Part shown: one piece after another, positions 34,456 to 42,996 of the stretch
Layout of the letters: every line of letters starts with the position of its first letter
How positions within the stretch are numbered: position 1 is the first letter of the stretch
Origin: Flavobacterium sp.
GTDB taxonomy: Bacteria > Bacteroidota > Bacteroidia > Chitinophagales > Chitinophagaceae
Reading direction: 5' to 3'
Length of the DNA: 49,428 bases
Assembly: GCA_030053925.1 (NCBI GenBank)
Contig: JASGCX010000018.1
Coordinates: forward strand, 1-49,428
Made by a program: the position numbers and the translations under genes
The notes under the pieces: generated by a model
Databases searched by the model: none
What the model was told of the DNA's origin: nothing
What the model saw: only the letters and a program-made list of their open reading frames with translations

Positions 34456-35877
34456 TTATTTTAAATCGAATATTTTACCTGCGTTTAAAATATTATTAGG
34501 GTCAAACACTTTTTTAATGCCTCTCATAATATCTAAATTGGCTTCTTTAAATACAATATCCATGTATTTTTTTTGAATTAGCCCAATACCATGCTCGCCA
34601 CTAATGGTACCGCCAAGGCTATACACTAAATTGAACATAGCACGTAGAATATTGGTCATTTCTTCGTTGCCATAACTATTAGGTATGCCTTCTTTGTAAA
34701 TACGTACATGTAAGTTACCATCGCCTGCGTGGCCATAACATACCGCATGAAAATTGTGTTTTTTGCCCAAAGCTTTTACGCCTCTAATTAATGCGGGTAA
34801 TTGGGCACGTGGTACTACTGTATCTTCTTCAATAGTGTAGCCTACCAATTTTACAGCTTCGGCGGCTCTTCTGCGAAGCTTCCACAATTCAGCTTTTTGC
34901 TGCGCATCATCTGCAAAAAACACTTCGCCGCCACCGTAGGCAACCATTAGTTCGGCTATTTGCTCCATTTCGTTCATCAATACATCCATATTATTGCCAT
35001 CTACTTCTATAATTAAGTGTGCCGCAATATCGGGTGTTACTGGTACAGCGTGGCTATCTACCATTTTGGCTACAATTTGTAGCGCATCTATTTCTATTAA
35101 TTCTAAAGCGCTAGGGGTAAAGCCTGCTCTAAAAATGGCACTAACTGCTTCGCTTGCTTTTTCTAAATCTACAAATGGTACAAGCATTAATAAATCGTAC
35201 TTAGGCAATGGTATTAACTTCAATACAATTTTGGTTACAATACCTAATGTACCCTCGCTACCTACCATTAGTTGTGTAAGGTTGTAACCTGTTGAGTTTT
35301 TAAGCACGTTGGCACCAGTCCAAATAACGTCACCTGTTGGTAATACTACTTCTAGGTTTAGTACATAATCTTTTACTACACCGTATTTTACCGCTTTAGG
35401 ACCGCCACTGTTTTCGGCAATATTGCCACCAATAAAGCAACTGCCTTTGCTGCTTGGGTCTGGTGGGTAAAACAAACCTTTTTCTTTTACGGCATCTTGT
35501 AAAACCTCTGTAATTACACCTGGCTCGGTGGTAACTTGTAGGTTTCTTTCGTCTATTTGAATGATTTTGTTTAAACGCTCTGTGCTTAGCAATACGCCAC
35601 CTAAATGTGGCAATGCACCGCCACTTAAACCAGTACCTGCACCACGTGGGGTAACTGGTATAATGTGCTGGTTGCACAATGTTATAATGGCTGCCACTTC
35701 TTGGGTAGTGGCTGGTTTTACAATTACTTCTGGTAGGTACAATAATTTTTCAGTTTCGTCGTGGCCGTAGTGATGCAAATTTTCTTCGTCGGCTAAAATG
35801 TATTGCTTGCCAACAATTTGTTGTAAGGTTTCAAAAATTTCTGGGGTAATCAATCCTTTTGTTGCAGTTGCTTCCAT
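34456..35877 (-). CDS. FAD-binding oxidase, GlcD/D-lactate dehydrogenase family
   Basis: 473 residues. It oxidises a 2-hydroxy acid such as glycolate or D-lactate. The PCMH-type FAD domain shows PVTPRGAGTGLSGGALP, GCFIGGNIAENSGG-like PKAVKYGVVKDYVLNLEVVLP, and MVGSEGTLGIVTKI. The FAD-linked C-terminal domain has CYGHAGDGNLHVRIYKEG and GTISGEHGIGLIQKKYM. The start MEATATKGLITPEIF at 35877 is chosen. A frame 16 codons longer reaches into the 150-bp tandem repeats and encodes repeat sequence. No GlcE/GlcF partner is adjacent, so it may be a single-subunit D-lactate-type enzyme. Confidence 0.93.
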   Translation of the reverse strand: MEATATKGLITPEIFETLQQIVGKQYILADEENLHHYGHDETEKLLYLPEVIVKPATTQEVAAIITLCNQHIIPVTPRGAGTGLSGGALPHLGGVLLSTERLNKIIQIDERNLQVTTEPGVITEVLQDAVKEKGLFYPPDPSSKGSCFIGGNIAENSGGPKAVKYGVVKDYVLNLEVVLPTGDVIWTGANVLKNSTGYNLTQLMVGSEGTLGIVTKIVLKLIPLPKYDLLMLVPFVDLEKASEAVSAIFRAGFTPSALELIEIDALQIVAKMVDSHAVPVTPDIAAHLIIEVDGNNMDVLMNEMEQIAELMVAYGGGEVFFADDAQQKAELWKLRRRAAEAVKLVGYTIEEDTVVPRAQLPALIRGVKALGKKHNFHAVCYGHAGDGNLHVRIYKEGIPNSYGNEEMTNILRAMFNLVYSLGGTISGEHGIGLIQKKYMDIVFKEANLDIMRGIKKVFDPNNILNAGKIFDLK

Positions 35878-35900
35878 TAAAAAAATTTTCGCAAAAGTAA

Positions 35901-36650
35901 TGGTTGCGTGGCTAAGTATTGGCACACAGATAACGCCGATTGATTAGATTTTAATGGCTATTGATAAACAAAAGGTTTTAATTTTTAGAAATTACACGGC
36001 AGATGCAAGCGGTGCCTAAACAATTTTCTATTTTTTGGTTGATTTTTAAATGGTTGCGTGGCTAAGTATTGGCACACAGCTAACACCGATTGATTAGATT
36101 TTAATGGCTATTGATAAACAAAAGGTTCTAATTTTTAGAAATTACACGGCAGTTACAAGCGGTGCCTAAACAATTTTCTATTTTTTGGTTGATTTTTAAA
36201 TGGTTGCGTGGCTAAGTATTGGCACACAGCTAACACCGATTGATTAGATTTTAATGGCTATTGATAAACAAAAGGTTTTAATTTTTAGAAATTACACGGT
36301 GGTTGCAAGCGGTGCATAAACAATTTTCTATTTTTTGGTTGATTTTTAAATGGTAGCGTGGCTAAGTATTGGCACACAGATAACGCCGATTGATTAGATT
36401 TTAATGGCTATTGATAAACAAAAGGTTCTAATTTTTAGAAATTACACGGCAGTTGCAAGGGGTGCATAAACAATTTTCCATTTTTTGGTTGATTTTTAAA
36501 TGGTTGCGTGGCTAAGTATTGGCACACAGATAACGCCGATTGATTAGATTTTAATGGCTATTGATAAACAAAAGGTTTTAATTTTTAGAAATTACACGGC
36601 AGTTACAAGCGGTGCCTAAACAATTCTCTATTTTTTGGTTGATTTTTAAA
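35901..36650. repeat. Five tandem copies of a 150-bp repeat
   Basis: Copies begin at 35901, 36051, 36201, 36351 and 36501, each exactly 150 bp with a few substitutions (for example TGGTTGCG versus TGGTAGCG). The unit starts TGGTTGCGTGGCTAAG, includes CAGATAACGCCGATTGATTA and ends GGTTGATTTTTAAA. No gene is seen in it. It lies upstream of the FAD oxidase. Confidence 0.98.
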
Positions 36651-36810
36651 TGGTTGGCAGCCATTGGCTCGCAGCAGATAAATAATGATGCACCCATTGC
36701 AAGGGGCTATTTTATTTTTTGTAATTAAAAAATCCTTCCTTATCTGCGTAGTATAGACTAGTTTGTAGCAAACATATTTACCCGAAAGTGTATTTCGTGG
36801 CGTGAGAAGC

Positions 36811-37015
36811 TTTCGGGAACACCCGAAAGCCCCCTGCGTTGCAGATCTTGGTTTCGGGAACACCCGAAAGCCCCCTGCGTTGCAGAACTTAGTTTCGGGA
36901 ACACCCGAAAGTATGCTGCGTTGCAGAAGCTAGTTTCGGGAACACCCGAAAGCCCCCTGCGTTGCAGAAGTTAGTTTCGGGAACACCCGAAAGTTTGCTG
37001 CGTTTCATGTATGCG
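36811..37015. repeat. Five 41-bp hairpin repeats
   Basis: Units start at 36811, 36852, 36893, 36934 and 36975. Each has TTTCGGG-AACA-CCCGAAA followed by CTGC-GTT-GCAG, so every unit can form two hairpins. Partial flanking copies lie at about 36780 and 37016. The spacer bases after CCCGAAAG vary (CCCC, TATG, TTTG). Confidence 0.93.
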
Positions 37016-37056
37016 TTTCGGGTGTAATATGATGGGGTGAAATGGTAATAGCCCCC

Positions 37057-37191
37057 TTAACTACCTTCTATTATTTTAATATCATCATTGGTAAGCGCAT
37101 ATAACTGATACACTAAATTGTTTATTTGCGCATCTAAGGCATTGCATTGGTTGGCTAAAAAATCTTTTTCTCTACCTTGGCTACACGCAAG
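37057..37191 (-). pseudogene. Remnant resembling the C-terminus of a restriction-modification protein
   Basis: A 45-codon open stretch between stops reads REKDFLANQCNALDAQINNL, then VYQLYALTNDDIKIIEGS. The ending LD-x-x-I-x-x-LVYxLYxLTxxEIxIIE is typical of the tail of Eco57I/TaqI-type restriction-modification methylases. No start or upstream domain is present, only the tail, and the next in-frame codon upstream is TAG. Recognition is by motif memory. Confidence 0.5.
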
Positions 37192-37250
37192 CTATGTAGT
37201 AGTACAACTGTTGGTTACGCAAAAGAAAACCACTTACAACGTAGCGTGTT

Positions 37251-38300
37251 TTATTTTTTTAGCGAAGCAATATCAATAACAAAACGGTAGCGAACATCGC
37301 CTTTTAACATGCGCTCGTAGCTTTCGTTAATTTTTTCAATAGCAATTAGTTCTACATCGCTTACAATATTGTGTTCTGCACAAAAATCTAACATTTCTTG
37401 GGTTTCTTTAATGCCACCAATTAACGAACCCATGATGCTTCTACGTTTCATAATAAGGTTAAATGCAGGCACTTGCGCAGGTGCAGGTGGTACGCCTACT
37501 ACAATCATAGTACCATTGGTACATAATAAATTGAGGTATGTATTGTAGTTGTGTGGGGCCGAAACGGTGTTTAAAATAAAGTTGAAACTGTTTTGTAAAC
37601 CTTGCATGGTTTTAGGGTTACTTGTAAGCGCAAAGTGATGTGCGCCCAATCTTTCGGCATCGGCAGCTTTAGAAGGCGAAGAACTTAACATGGTAACTTC
37701 GGCACCAAAAGCCACGGCAAATTTTACTGCCATGTGCCCCAAACCACCCAAACCCAAAACGGCAACTTTATCGCCTTTTTTTACACCTACGTGGCGCAAA
37801 GGCGAGTAAGTGGTAATGCCGGCACAAAGCAAAGGCGCTACGCCGGCAAGTGGTAGCTTATCAGACACATGAAGGGTGTAGTTTTGGTTAACCACAATAT
37901 TGGTACTGTAGCCACCATAGGTAGGAGCGCCAGTTAATTTTTCACGGCTATTGTAGGTACCTACCATGCCTTCGTTGCAGTATTGTTCTACACCATCTTT
38001 ACAGTTTTGGCAGGTGCGGCACGAGTCTACAAAGCAGCCCACACCAGCTAAATCGCCTACTTTAAATTTGGTTACATGGCTACCCACTTGTGTAATGCGG
38101 CCCACAATTTCGTGGCCTGGTACCATAGGAAAAATAGAGCCGCCCCATTCGTCACGAATTTGGTGTAAATCTGAGTGGCAAACACCGCAGTATAAGATGT
38201 CAATTTGTACATCGTGGGCACCAGTTTCTCGTCTTTCAAAGCTAAAAGGTGCTAATGGTGTGGTTGCCGATTGTGCCGCATAGGCATTTGTTGCTGTCAT
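37251..38300 (-). CDS. Zinc-dependent NAD(P) alcohol dehydrogenase (YahK/CAD group)
   Basis: 349 residues. A medium-chain dehydrogenase that interconverts aldehydes and alcohols. The catalytic zinc ligands are in CGVCHSDLHQI and GHEIVGRI, the structural zinc cysteines in CRTCQNCKDGVEQYC, and the Rossmann motif in VAVLGLGGLGHMAVKFA. GTYNSREKLTGAPTYGGYS is the cinnamyl-alcohol-dehydrogenase-like signature. ATG 38300 (MTATNAYAAQSATTPL) is chosen over an ATG nine codons upstream. No operon partner; the divergent neighbour 400 bp away is a DeoR regulator. Confidence 0.94.
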   Translation of the reverse strand: MTATNAYAAQSATTPLAPFSFERRETGAHDVQIDILYCGVCHSDLHQIRDEWGGSIFPMVPGHEIVGRITQVGSHVTKFKVGDLAGVGCFVDSCRTCQNCKDGVEQYCNEGMVGTYNSREKLTGAPTYGGYSTNIVVNQNYTLHVSDKLPLAGVAPLLCAGITTYSPLRHVGVKKGDKVAVLGLGGLGHMAVKFAVAFGAEVTMLSSSPSKAADAERLGAHHFALTSNPKTMQGLQNSFNFILNTVSAPHNYNTYLNLLCTNGTMIVVGVPPAPAQVPAFNLIMKRRSIMGSLIGGIKETQEMLDFCAEHNIVSDVELIAIEKINESYERMLKGDVRYRFVIDIASLKK

Positions 38301-38699
38301 AACTAATTGGTTTATTAATGGTTTCAAAACAAAGAAACAACGGTATAGTTTAGTAAGGGCAATTTAATAATATTGCGAGCTAAAAATTTCTAGTTGCAAA
38401 TGGTAATTGCCAATTTGCCATGATGAAGATGGTATGAATGATGGGTGCATACATTTTTTTGTGCTGATAGCCAATAGCTGGCAACCATTAAAAAATAAAG
38501 CAAAAAATAGAAAATTGGTTATGCGCCGCTTGCATAATTGGCAGAAATAGATAGCTAAATACTACGCTTTAGTAGCTGAAAGCATGGTAATTATTGAAGT
38601 AGCAAGCTAGGCGAGAACAGTTTACGTAATACATTTTATAAAATAAAGCAGCACTTTTAAATTTTACAGTAGTTTAGCCGCCTTACTAACTGCCATACT
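38301..38699. other. Intergenic region with an inverted remnant of the 150-bp repeat
   Basis: No gene is seen. About 38470-38535 (TGGCAACCATTAAAAAAT, then ATAGAAAATTGGTTATGC and GCCGCTTGC) is a degraded, inverted copy of the right end of the 150-bp unit at 35901-36650. The remainder presumably holds the divergent promoters of the dehydrogenase and the DeoR gene. Confidence 0.6.
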
Positions 38700-39446
38700 A
38701 TGCTAAAAAAAGAAAGACAAGCGTATATACTACAGCAGATAAACATCCACAACAAAGTACTATCTAGCGATTTAAGCATTCAAATGAATGTGAGCGAAGA
38801 CACGATAAGGAGAGATTTACAAGAACTAGATGAAGATGGCAAACTAACAAAAGTGCATGGTGGGGCATTGTCAAAATCGTTTCATTTTACCATACAGAAC
38901 AACGATATATATGCACTACCCGAAAAGAAAGCCATTGCACACAAAGCAGTAAGGCTAATAAAGGATGGCATGTTTGTAGTACTAAGTGGCGGTACAACCA
39001 TTAGAGAACTTGTAAAAGCCCTGCCCAAAGATTTAACCGCCACGTTTATAACACCAAGTGTACCCACCGCATTAGAACTTTTAAATCACCCCAATATTGA
39101 TGTGATATTTATAGGGAACAAACTATTAAAATCGGCACAAATGAGTGTAGGTGCCGAAGCGGTGTTGCGCTTGAAAGACATTAAAGCCGATTATTGCTTT
39201 TTAGGTACCAATAGTATAGATGTAAAAGAAGGCATTACGGACTTAGAATGGGAAGTAATTGAAGTTAAAAAAGCCATGATAGCTTGTGCCAATAAAACAG
39301 TGTCACTAGCCATTTCGGAGAAACTAAATTCGGTACAACGCTTAAAAGTATGCGATGCGAAAGTGATAAATACATTGATAACCGAACTGCCGCCAGATAG
39401 TGCCGCACTAAACAACTACAGGGCTGTTGGTTTAGAAATTTTGTAG
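38700..39446 (+). CDS. DeoR-family transcriptional regulator
   Basis: 248 residues. The N-terminal winged helix-turn-helix is KERQAYILQQINIHNKVLSSDLSIQMNVSEDTIRRDLQELDEDGKLTKVHGGAL, the DeoR signature. The C-terminal sugar-phosphate sensor domain resembles ribose-5-phosphate isomerase (MFVVLSGGTTIRELVKAL, ITPSVPTALEL, DYCFLGTNSIDVKEGITDLEWEVIEVKKAMI). It represses sugar-catabolic genes until a phosphorylated sugar binds. The SusC/SusD operon starts 242 bp downstream on the same strand and is a plausible target, although an independent role is possible. Confidence 0.94.
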   Translation: MLKKERQAYILQQINIHNKVLSSDLSIQMNVSEDTIRRDLQELDEDGKLTKVHGGALSKSFHFTIQNNDIYALPEKKAIAHKAVRLIKDGMFVVLSGGTTIRELVKALPKDLTATFITPSVPTALELLNHPNIDVIFIGNKLLKSAQMSVGAEAVLRLKDIKADYCFLGTNSIDVKEGITDLEWEVIEVKKAMIACANKTVSLAISEKLNSVQRLKVCDAKVINTLITELPPDSAALNNYRAVGLEIL

Positions 39447-39688
39447 AAGTGCTAAAGACATTATTTCTTGCGAAATGCTGCATTTTTTTGCAGTTTTTTA
39501 CTTCTTTCTAAATTTTGTTAAAGTTTGTTAATAACTAGTTGGGTATTGTGGATTTTAATTTGTAACTATGTGCTTAGGTTCTAAATTAATTGCTATAATT
39601 TTAGCCTTTATTTGTTGATAGCACTTTTTTTTTGCGATTTTATGCAATCTTTTCAATTCATTCTTTTTAATAAAAACATAAACCTAGT

Positions 39689-42600
39689 ATGAGAAAAATT
39701 CACTTACAAATGAAAGGATTGGCATTGCTGCTGTTCTTTGTTTGCCTTACAGTATTGGGGCAAAGCCAGATGGTGACTGGTACGGTAAAAGATGCAGATA
39801 AGAAAACGCCCATTGCAGGGGCAACCGTAAAAGTAGTAGGCGCAAGTGCGGCTACCCAAACAGACGATAAAGGTAATTTTTCAGTTAAAGCTACAGCGGG
39901 TCAAACCTTACTAATTAGTTCGGTAGGTTACGAAGCGCAAAGAGTGGTAATTCAAGCGGACAAGGCAGTAGTAGTGAGTTTAAAAAGCCAAGTCACAGAC
40001 TTAGAGGATGTTACAGTTACAGTTGCTATGGATATTAAGCGAAATCCGAAAGAGTTAGGCTATTCTGCGCAAACAGTAAAAGGAGATGATTTAAAGGAAA
40101 CCCAAAGAGAGAGTTTTTTAAATGGATTACAAGGTAGAATTGCAGGTGCAACCATTACCCAAACTTCTGGGGTTCCAGGTGCTTCTTCAAGTATTATTTT
40201 AAGAGGTTTTAATTCAATGTCATTAGACAATCAACCATTATTTGTGGTTGATGGTATTATTATGGATAACTCTACAATTGATGCAACGTCTAATATTGCA
40301 GGTGCTGCTGGTCAAAGTAATACTAATAATGATTTCACTAATCGTATTGCTGATATTAACCCAAATGATATTGAATCAATAACTGTATTAAAGGGGCCAG
40401 AAGCTACAGTGTTGTACGGTAGTGCTGCTAGTAATGGTGCGATAGTGATAACTACTAAGAAGGCCAAATTGGCTAAAGACAATATTTTTAAAGTGAATTA
40501 CGATAATAGCTTTCGTTTTCAAAAATTGCAGAATATGCCTAAGATGTACAATGGTTTTTTACCTGGTACAAATGGTGTGGCTGCAAGTAATTCGTTCTTC
40601 TCTTTTGGTCCCGCAGTTAAGCCTAGCACTGTTTTGTATGATAATGTTGGAAATTTTTTCAAAACGTCATCTGGTCAAACTCACAATTTAGGTGTAGACT
40701 TTGGAACTCAAAAGTCTAGTTTTCGATTCAGCGGATCTTATTATGATCAATCTGGTGTAGTACCTAATACGAGGCTTACAAGAACAAATGTAAGGTTCTC
40801 AAATACTACAAAAATTGGTAAATATATTGATATTAGTCCTTCAATAACTTATACCAAAAGTGCGAATGATAAAGCACTAAAAGGTGCTGGAGGCTACTTG
40901 CTGAATTTATTTTTATGGCCCGCTACCGACAATGCTAGCAATTATTTATTAGCTAATGGTCATAAGCGCTATTTGTTAGGAACTAACTTGGGTTTAAATA
41001 ATGAAGCAGATGACGCACCTTTGGGTACTGCTTCTGAAACAGATAATCCTTTTTTTGCTGTGAATAGGAATGTTTCTAAAGATAATACAGATAACTATGT
41101 TGCAAGTTTGGGCATTAATGTTAACCTTTACAAATGGCTTACATTATCTGGTAGATTTGGTTACACCTTTTATACAACATCTGGTTTTCAGTATAGAGAT
41201 CCAGAATCAGCTTCACAATCTTCAATGTCTAATAAGGGACAATTGGATAATTATTGGGTGAAACAAGGTAATTACAACCATACTATTTCTGCTACTGCTA
41301 AAAAAACATTTGGCAACTTTAATGTACGAACAACTATTGGTACAAGATGGAGTGAGTCTCATAGGCAGTTATATAGTGTTTCGGGTACACAAGATAGTAT
41401 CAGAAGTTTTGACAGCAGTGCTACAGCCTTGGCAACACGCAGCCGTCTAAGTAGAAATACTTTATATGGCAGTGGCAATTGGAATCAGGTTAATTCCTTA
41501 CAAATTGCTGGTTTTGCAGAAGCAACCGTTGGTTATAAAAATGTGGTTTTCTTTACAGGTTCTATTGCCTTCGAATCTTCTTCTGTATTGCCAAAAGCAA
41601 ATAGAAACTACAGCTATCCAGGCGGAAGTTTAAGTATTATAGTGAGTGATATATTTCCAAAACTTAAAGGCAATTTGTTGAACTACTGGAAAATTAGAGC
41701 ATCTATGGCTTCTACTGCAAGGCTTCCAAGCCCTTATGCCAATCAATCGAATTTTGTGCCTACTGTAACCAGTGCCACTACGCCTGCTGCGCCAATTTTT
41801 GAAAACCTTTTGCCAGTTCCTTTGCAGTATGCATTTACCAATGCAAATCCTAATTTGAAACCAGAAAGACAGAACACTTACGAGATAGGTACCGAATTTA
41901 GAATGTTTAACGATGTGCTTTCGGTTGATGCTGCGTACTATAATACACTTGCCTTAGATCAAATCGCTCAGGGTTTTAGAGCTAGTTATGGTACAGGTTT
42001 CGTGTTAAATACAGCGAATAATTCAAGTCTTAGAAATCAAGGTATTGAGGTGAGTTTAACTGTTAAACCAATTCGCAAGAAAGATTTTGATTGGAATATT
42101 CAGTTCAACTTCAATCATATGTGGAGTAGAGTATTAGCTATTCCAAGTCCAATAGATATTGCTGGTGCAGACTATTACGATGCATCAACTTGGTTGTACA
42201 ACAATGCTAGAGGTGGTTTGCAAAAAGGAAGATCTACAGGTACTATAACTAGTTTTGGTTATAAACGCCAAGATTTAGTAGCTGCTGGTGCTAATGGCTT
42301 AAGTAGCAATAATGGTGAAATTTTAATTTCACCAACAACAGGCTTACCTGTAAATGATGCTACATTTAGAGTTAGAGCCGATAGAACTGTATGGCTTACT
42401 TTAGGTACTACAAATAAGTTTAGATATAAGAGTTGGAGCCTTAGCTTCTTATGGGATTTACGTGTAGGTGGTGACATATTCAACGGTACAAATATGTTTT
42501 TGACCAATTTGGGTAAATCGGTAAAAACTGCCGATCGTTTAACACCAAGAGCCGTGAAAGGCATATTACAAAATGGCTTAGAAAATACAGCATACGCTAC

Positions 42601-42973
42601 GGTTAATACCATTATGGTTACTCCATATTATAATACTGCTACAACTACAAGTACTACATCTGGTTATTATGGTTCTTTAGCAATGCCGGAAGAAGATTAT
42701 ATGGAGAGAGATATAAAATCGTTTAGATTAAGAGATATTTCGTTAAGCTATTCGTTACCAGCTAGTAGTTTAAAAAAGTATATCAGAGCATTTAAAAGCA
42801 TGAGTTTCTTTTTAACTTGTAACGATTTGGTATTATTTACTAATTATTCTGGTGCGGATCCTTCGGCTAATGGTGGTAATGCATCGCTTCGTGGTGTTGG
42901 TGCTGTAGGATTTGATTATGGCAATATTGCTGCACCATTAAGTTTTAATGGTGGATTTAGAATTGGATTTTAA
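39689..42973 (+). CDS. SusC/RagA-family TonB-linked outer-membrane transporter (second locus)
   Basis: 1094 residues. A signal peptide (GLALLLFFVCLTVLGQSQ) is followed by a carboxypeptidase-like domain at about 28-110 (MVTGTVKDADKKTPIAGATVKVVG), then the plug (KGDDLKETQRESFLNGLQGRIAGATITQT, INPNDIESITVLKGPEATVLYGSAASNGAIVITTKK) and the barrel. There is no STN domain, so it is not of the FecR-signalled type, unlike the SusC at 11672. It is followed at 23 bp by a SusD-like gene. The DeoR regulator upstream is the nearest regulatory candidate. Substrate unknown. Confidence 0.96.
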   Translation: MRKIHLQMKGLALLLFFVCLTVLGQSQMVTGTVKDADKKTPIAGATVKVVGASAATQTDDKGNFSVKATAGQTLLISSVGYEAQRVVIQADKAVVVSLKSQVTDLEDVTVTVAMDIKRNPKELGYSAQTVKGDDLKETQRESFLNGLQGRIAGATITQTSGVPGASSSIILRGFNSMSLDNQPLFVVDGIIMDNSTIDATSNIAGAAGQSNTNNDFTNRIADINPNDIESITVLKGPEATVLYGSAASNGAIVITTKKAKLAKDNIFKVNYDNSFRFQKLQNMPKMYNGFLPGTNGVAASNSFFSFGPAVKPSTVLYDNVGNFFKTSSGQTHNLGVDFGTQKSSFRFSGSYYDQSGVVPNTRLTRTNVRFSNTTKIGKYIDISPSITYTKSANDKALKGAGGYLLNLFLWPATDNASNYLLANGHKRYLLGTNLGLNNEADDAPLGTASETDNPFFAVNRNVSKDNTDNYVASLGINVNLYKWLTLSGRFGYTFYTTSGFQYRDPESASQSSMSNKGQLDNYWVKQGNYNHTISATAKKTFGNFNVRTTIGTRWSESHRQLYSVSGTQDSIRSFDSSATALATRSRLSRNTLYGSGNWNQVNSLQIAGFAEATVGYKNVVFFTGSIAFESSSVLPKANRNYSYPGGSLSIIVSDIFPKLKGNLLNYWKIRASMASTARLPSPYANQSNFVPTVTSATTPAAPIFENLLPVPLQYAFTNANPNLKPERQNTYEIGTEFRMFNDVLSVDAAYYNTLALDQIAQGFRASYGTGFVLNTANNSSLRNQGIEVSLTVKPIRKKDFDWNIQFNFNHMWSRVLAIPSPIDIAGADYYDASTWLYNNARGGLQKGRSTGTITSFGYKRQDLVAAGANGLSSNNGEILISPTTGLPVNDATFRVRADRTVWLTLGTTNKFRYKSWSLSFLWDLRVGGDIFNGTNMFLTNLGKSVKTADRLTPRAVKGILQNGLENTAYATVNTIMVTPYYNTATTTSTTSGYYGSLAMPEEDYMERDIKSFRLRDISLSYSLPASSLKKYIRAFKSMSFFLTCNDLVLFTNYSGADPSANGGNASLRGVGAVGFDYGNIAAPLSFNGGFRIGF

Positions 42974-42996
42974 GTGATTTAATAAAAAAAATAGTA

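Noticed and set aside
35878..35925. Sixteen-codon N-terminal extension of the FAD oxidase
   Set aside because: It is encoded mostly by the 150-bp repeat and absent from the family; ATG at 35877 fits better.
36603..36863. 86-residue minus-strand frame over the repeat boundary
   Set aside because: It spans two unrelated repeat types, with no recognisable domain.
36811..37015. 41-bp hairpin repeats as a second CRISPR array
   Set aside because: The whole unit is conserved with only a few variable bases, so there are no spacer-sized unique segments.
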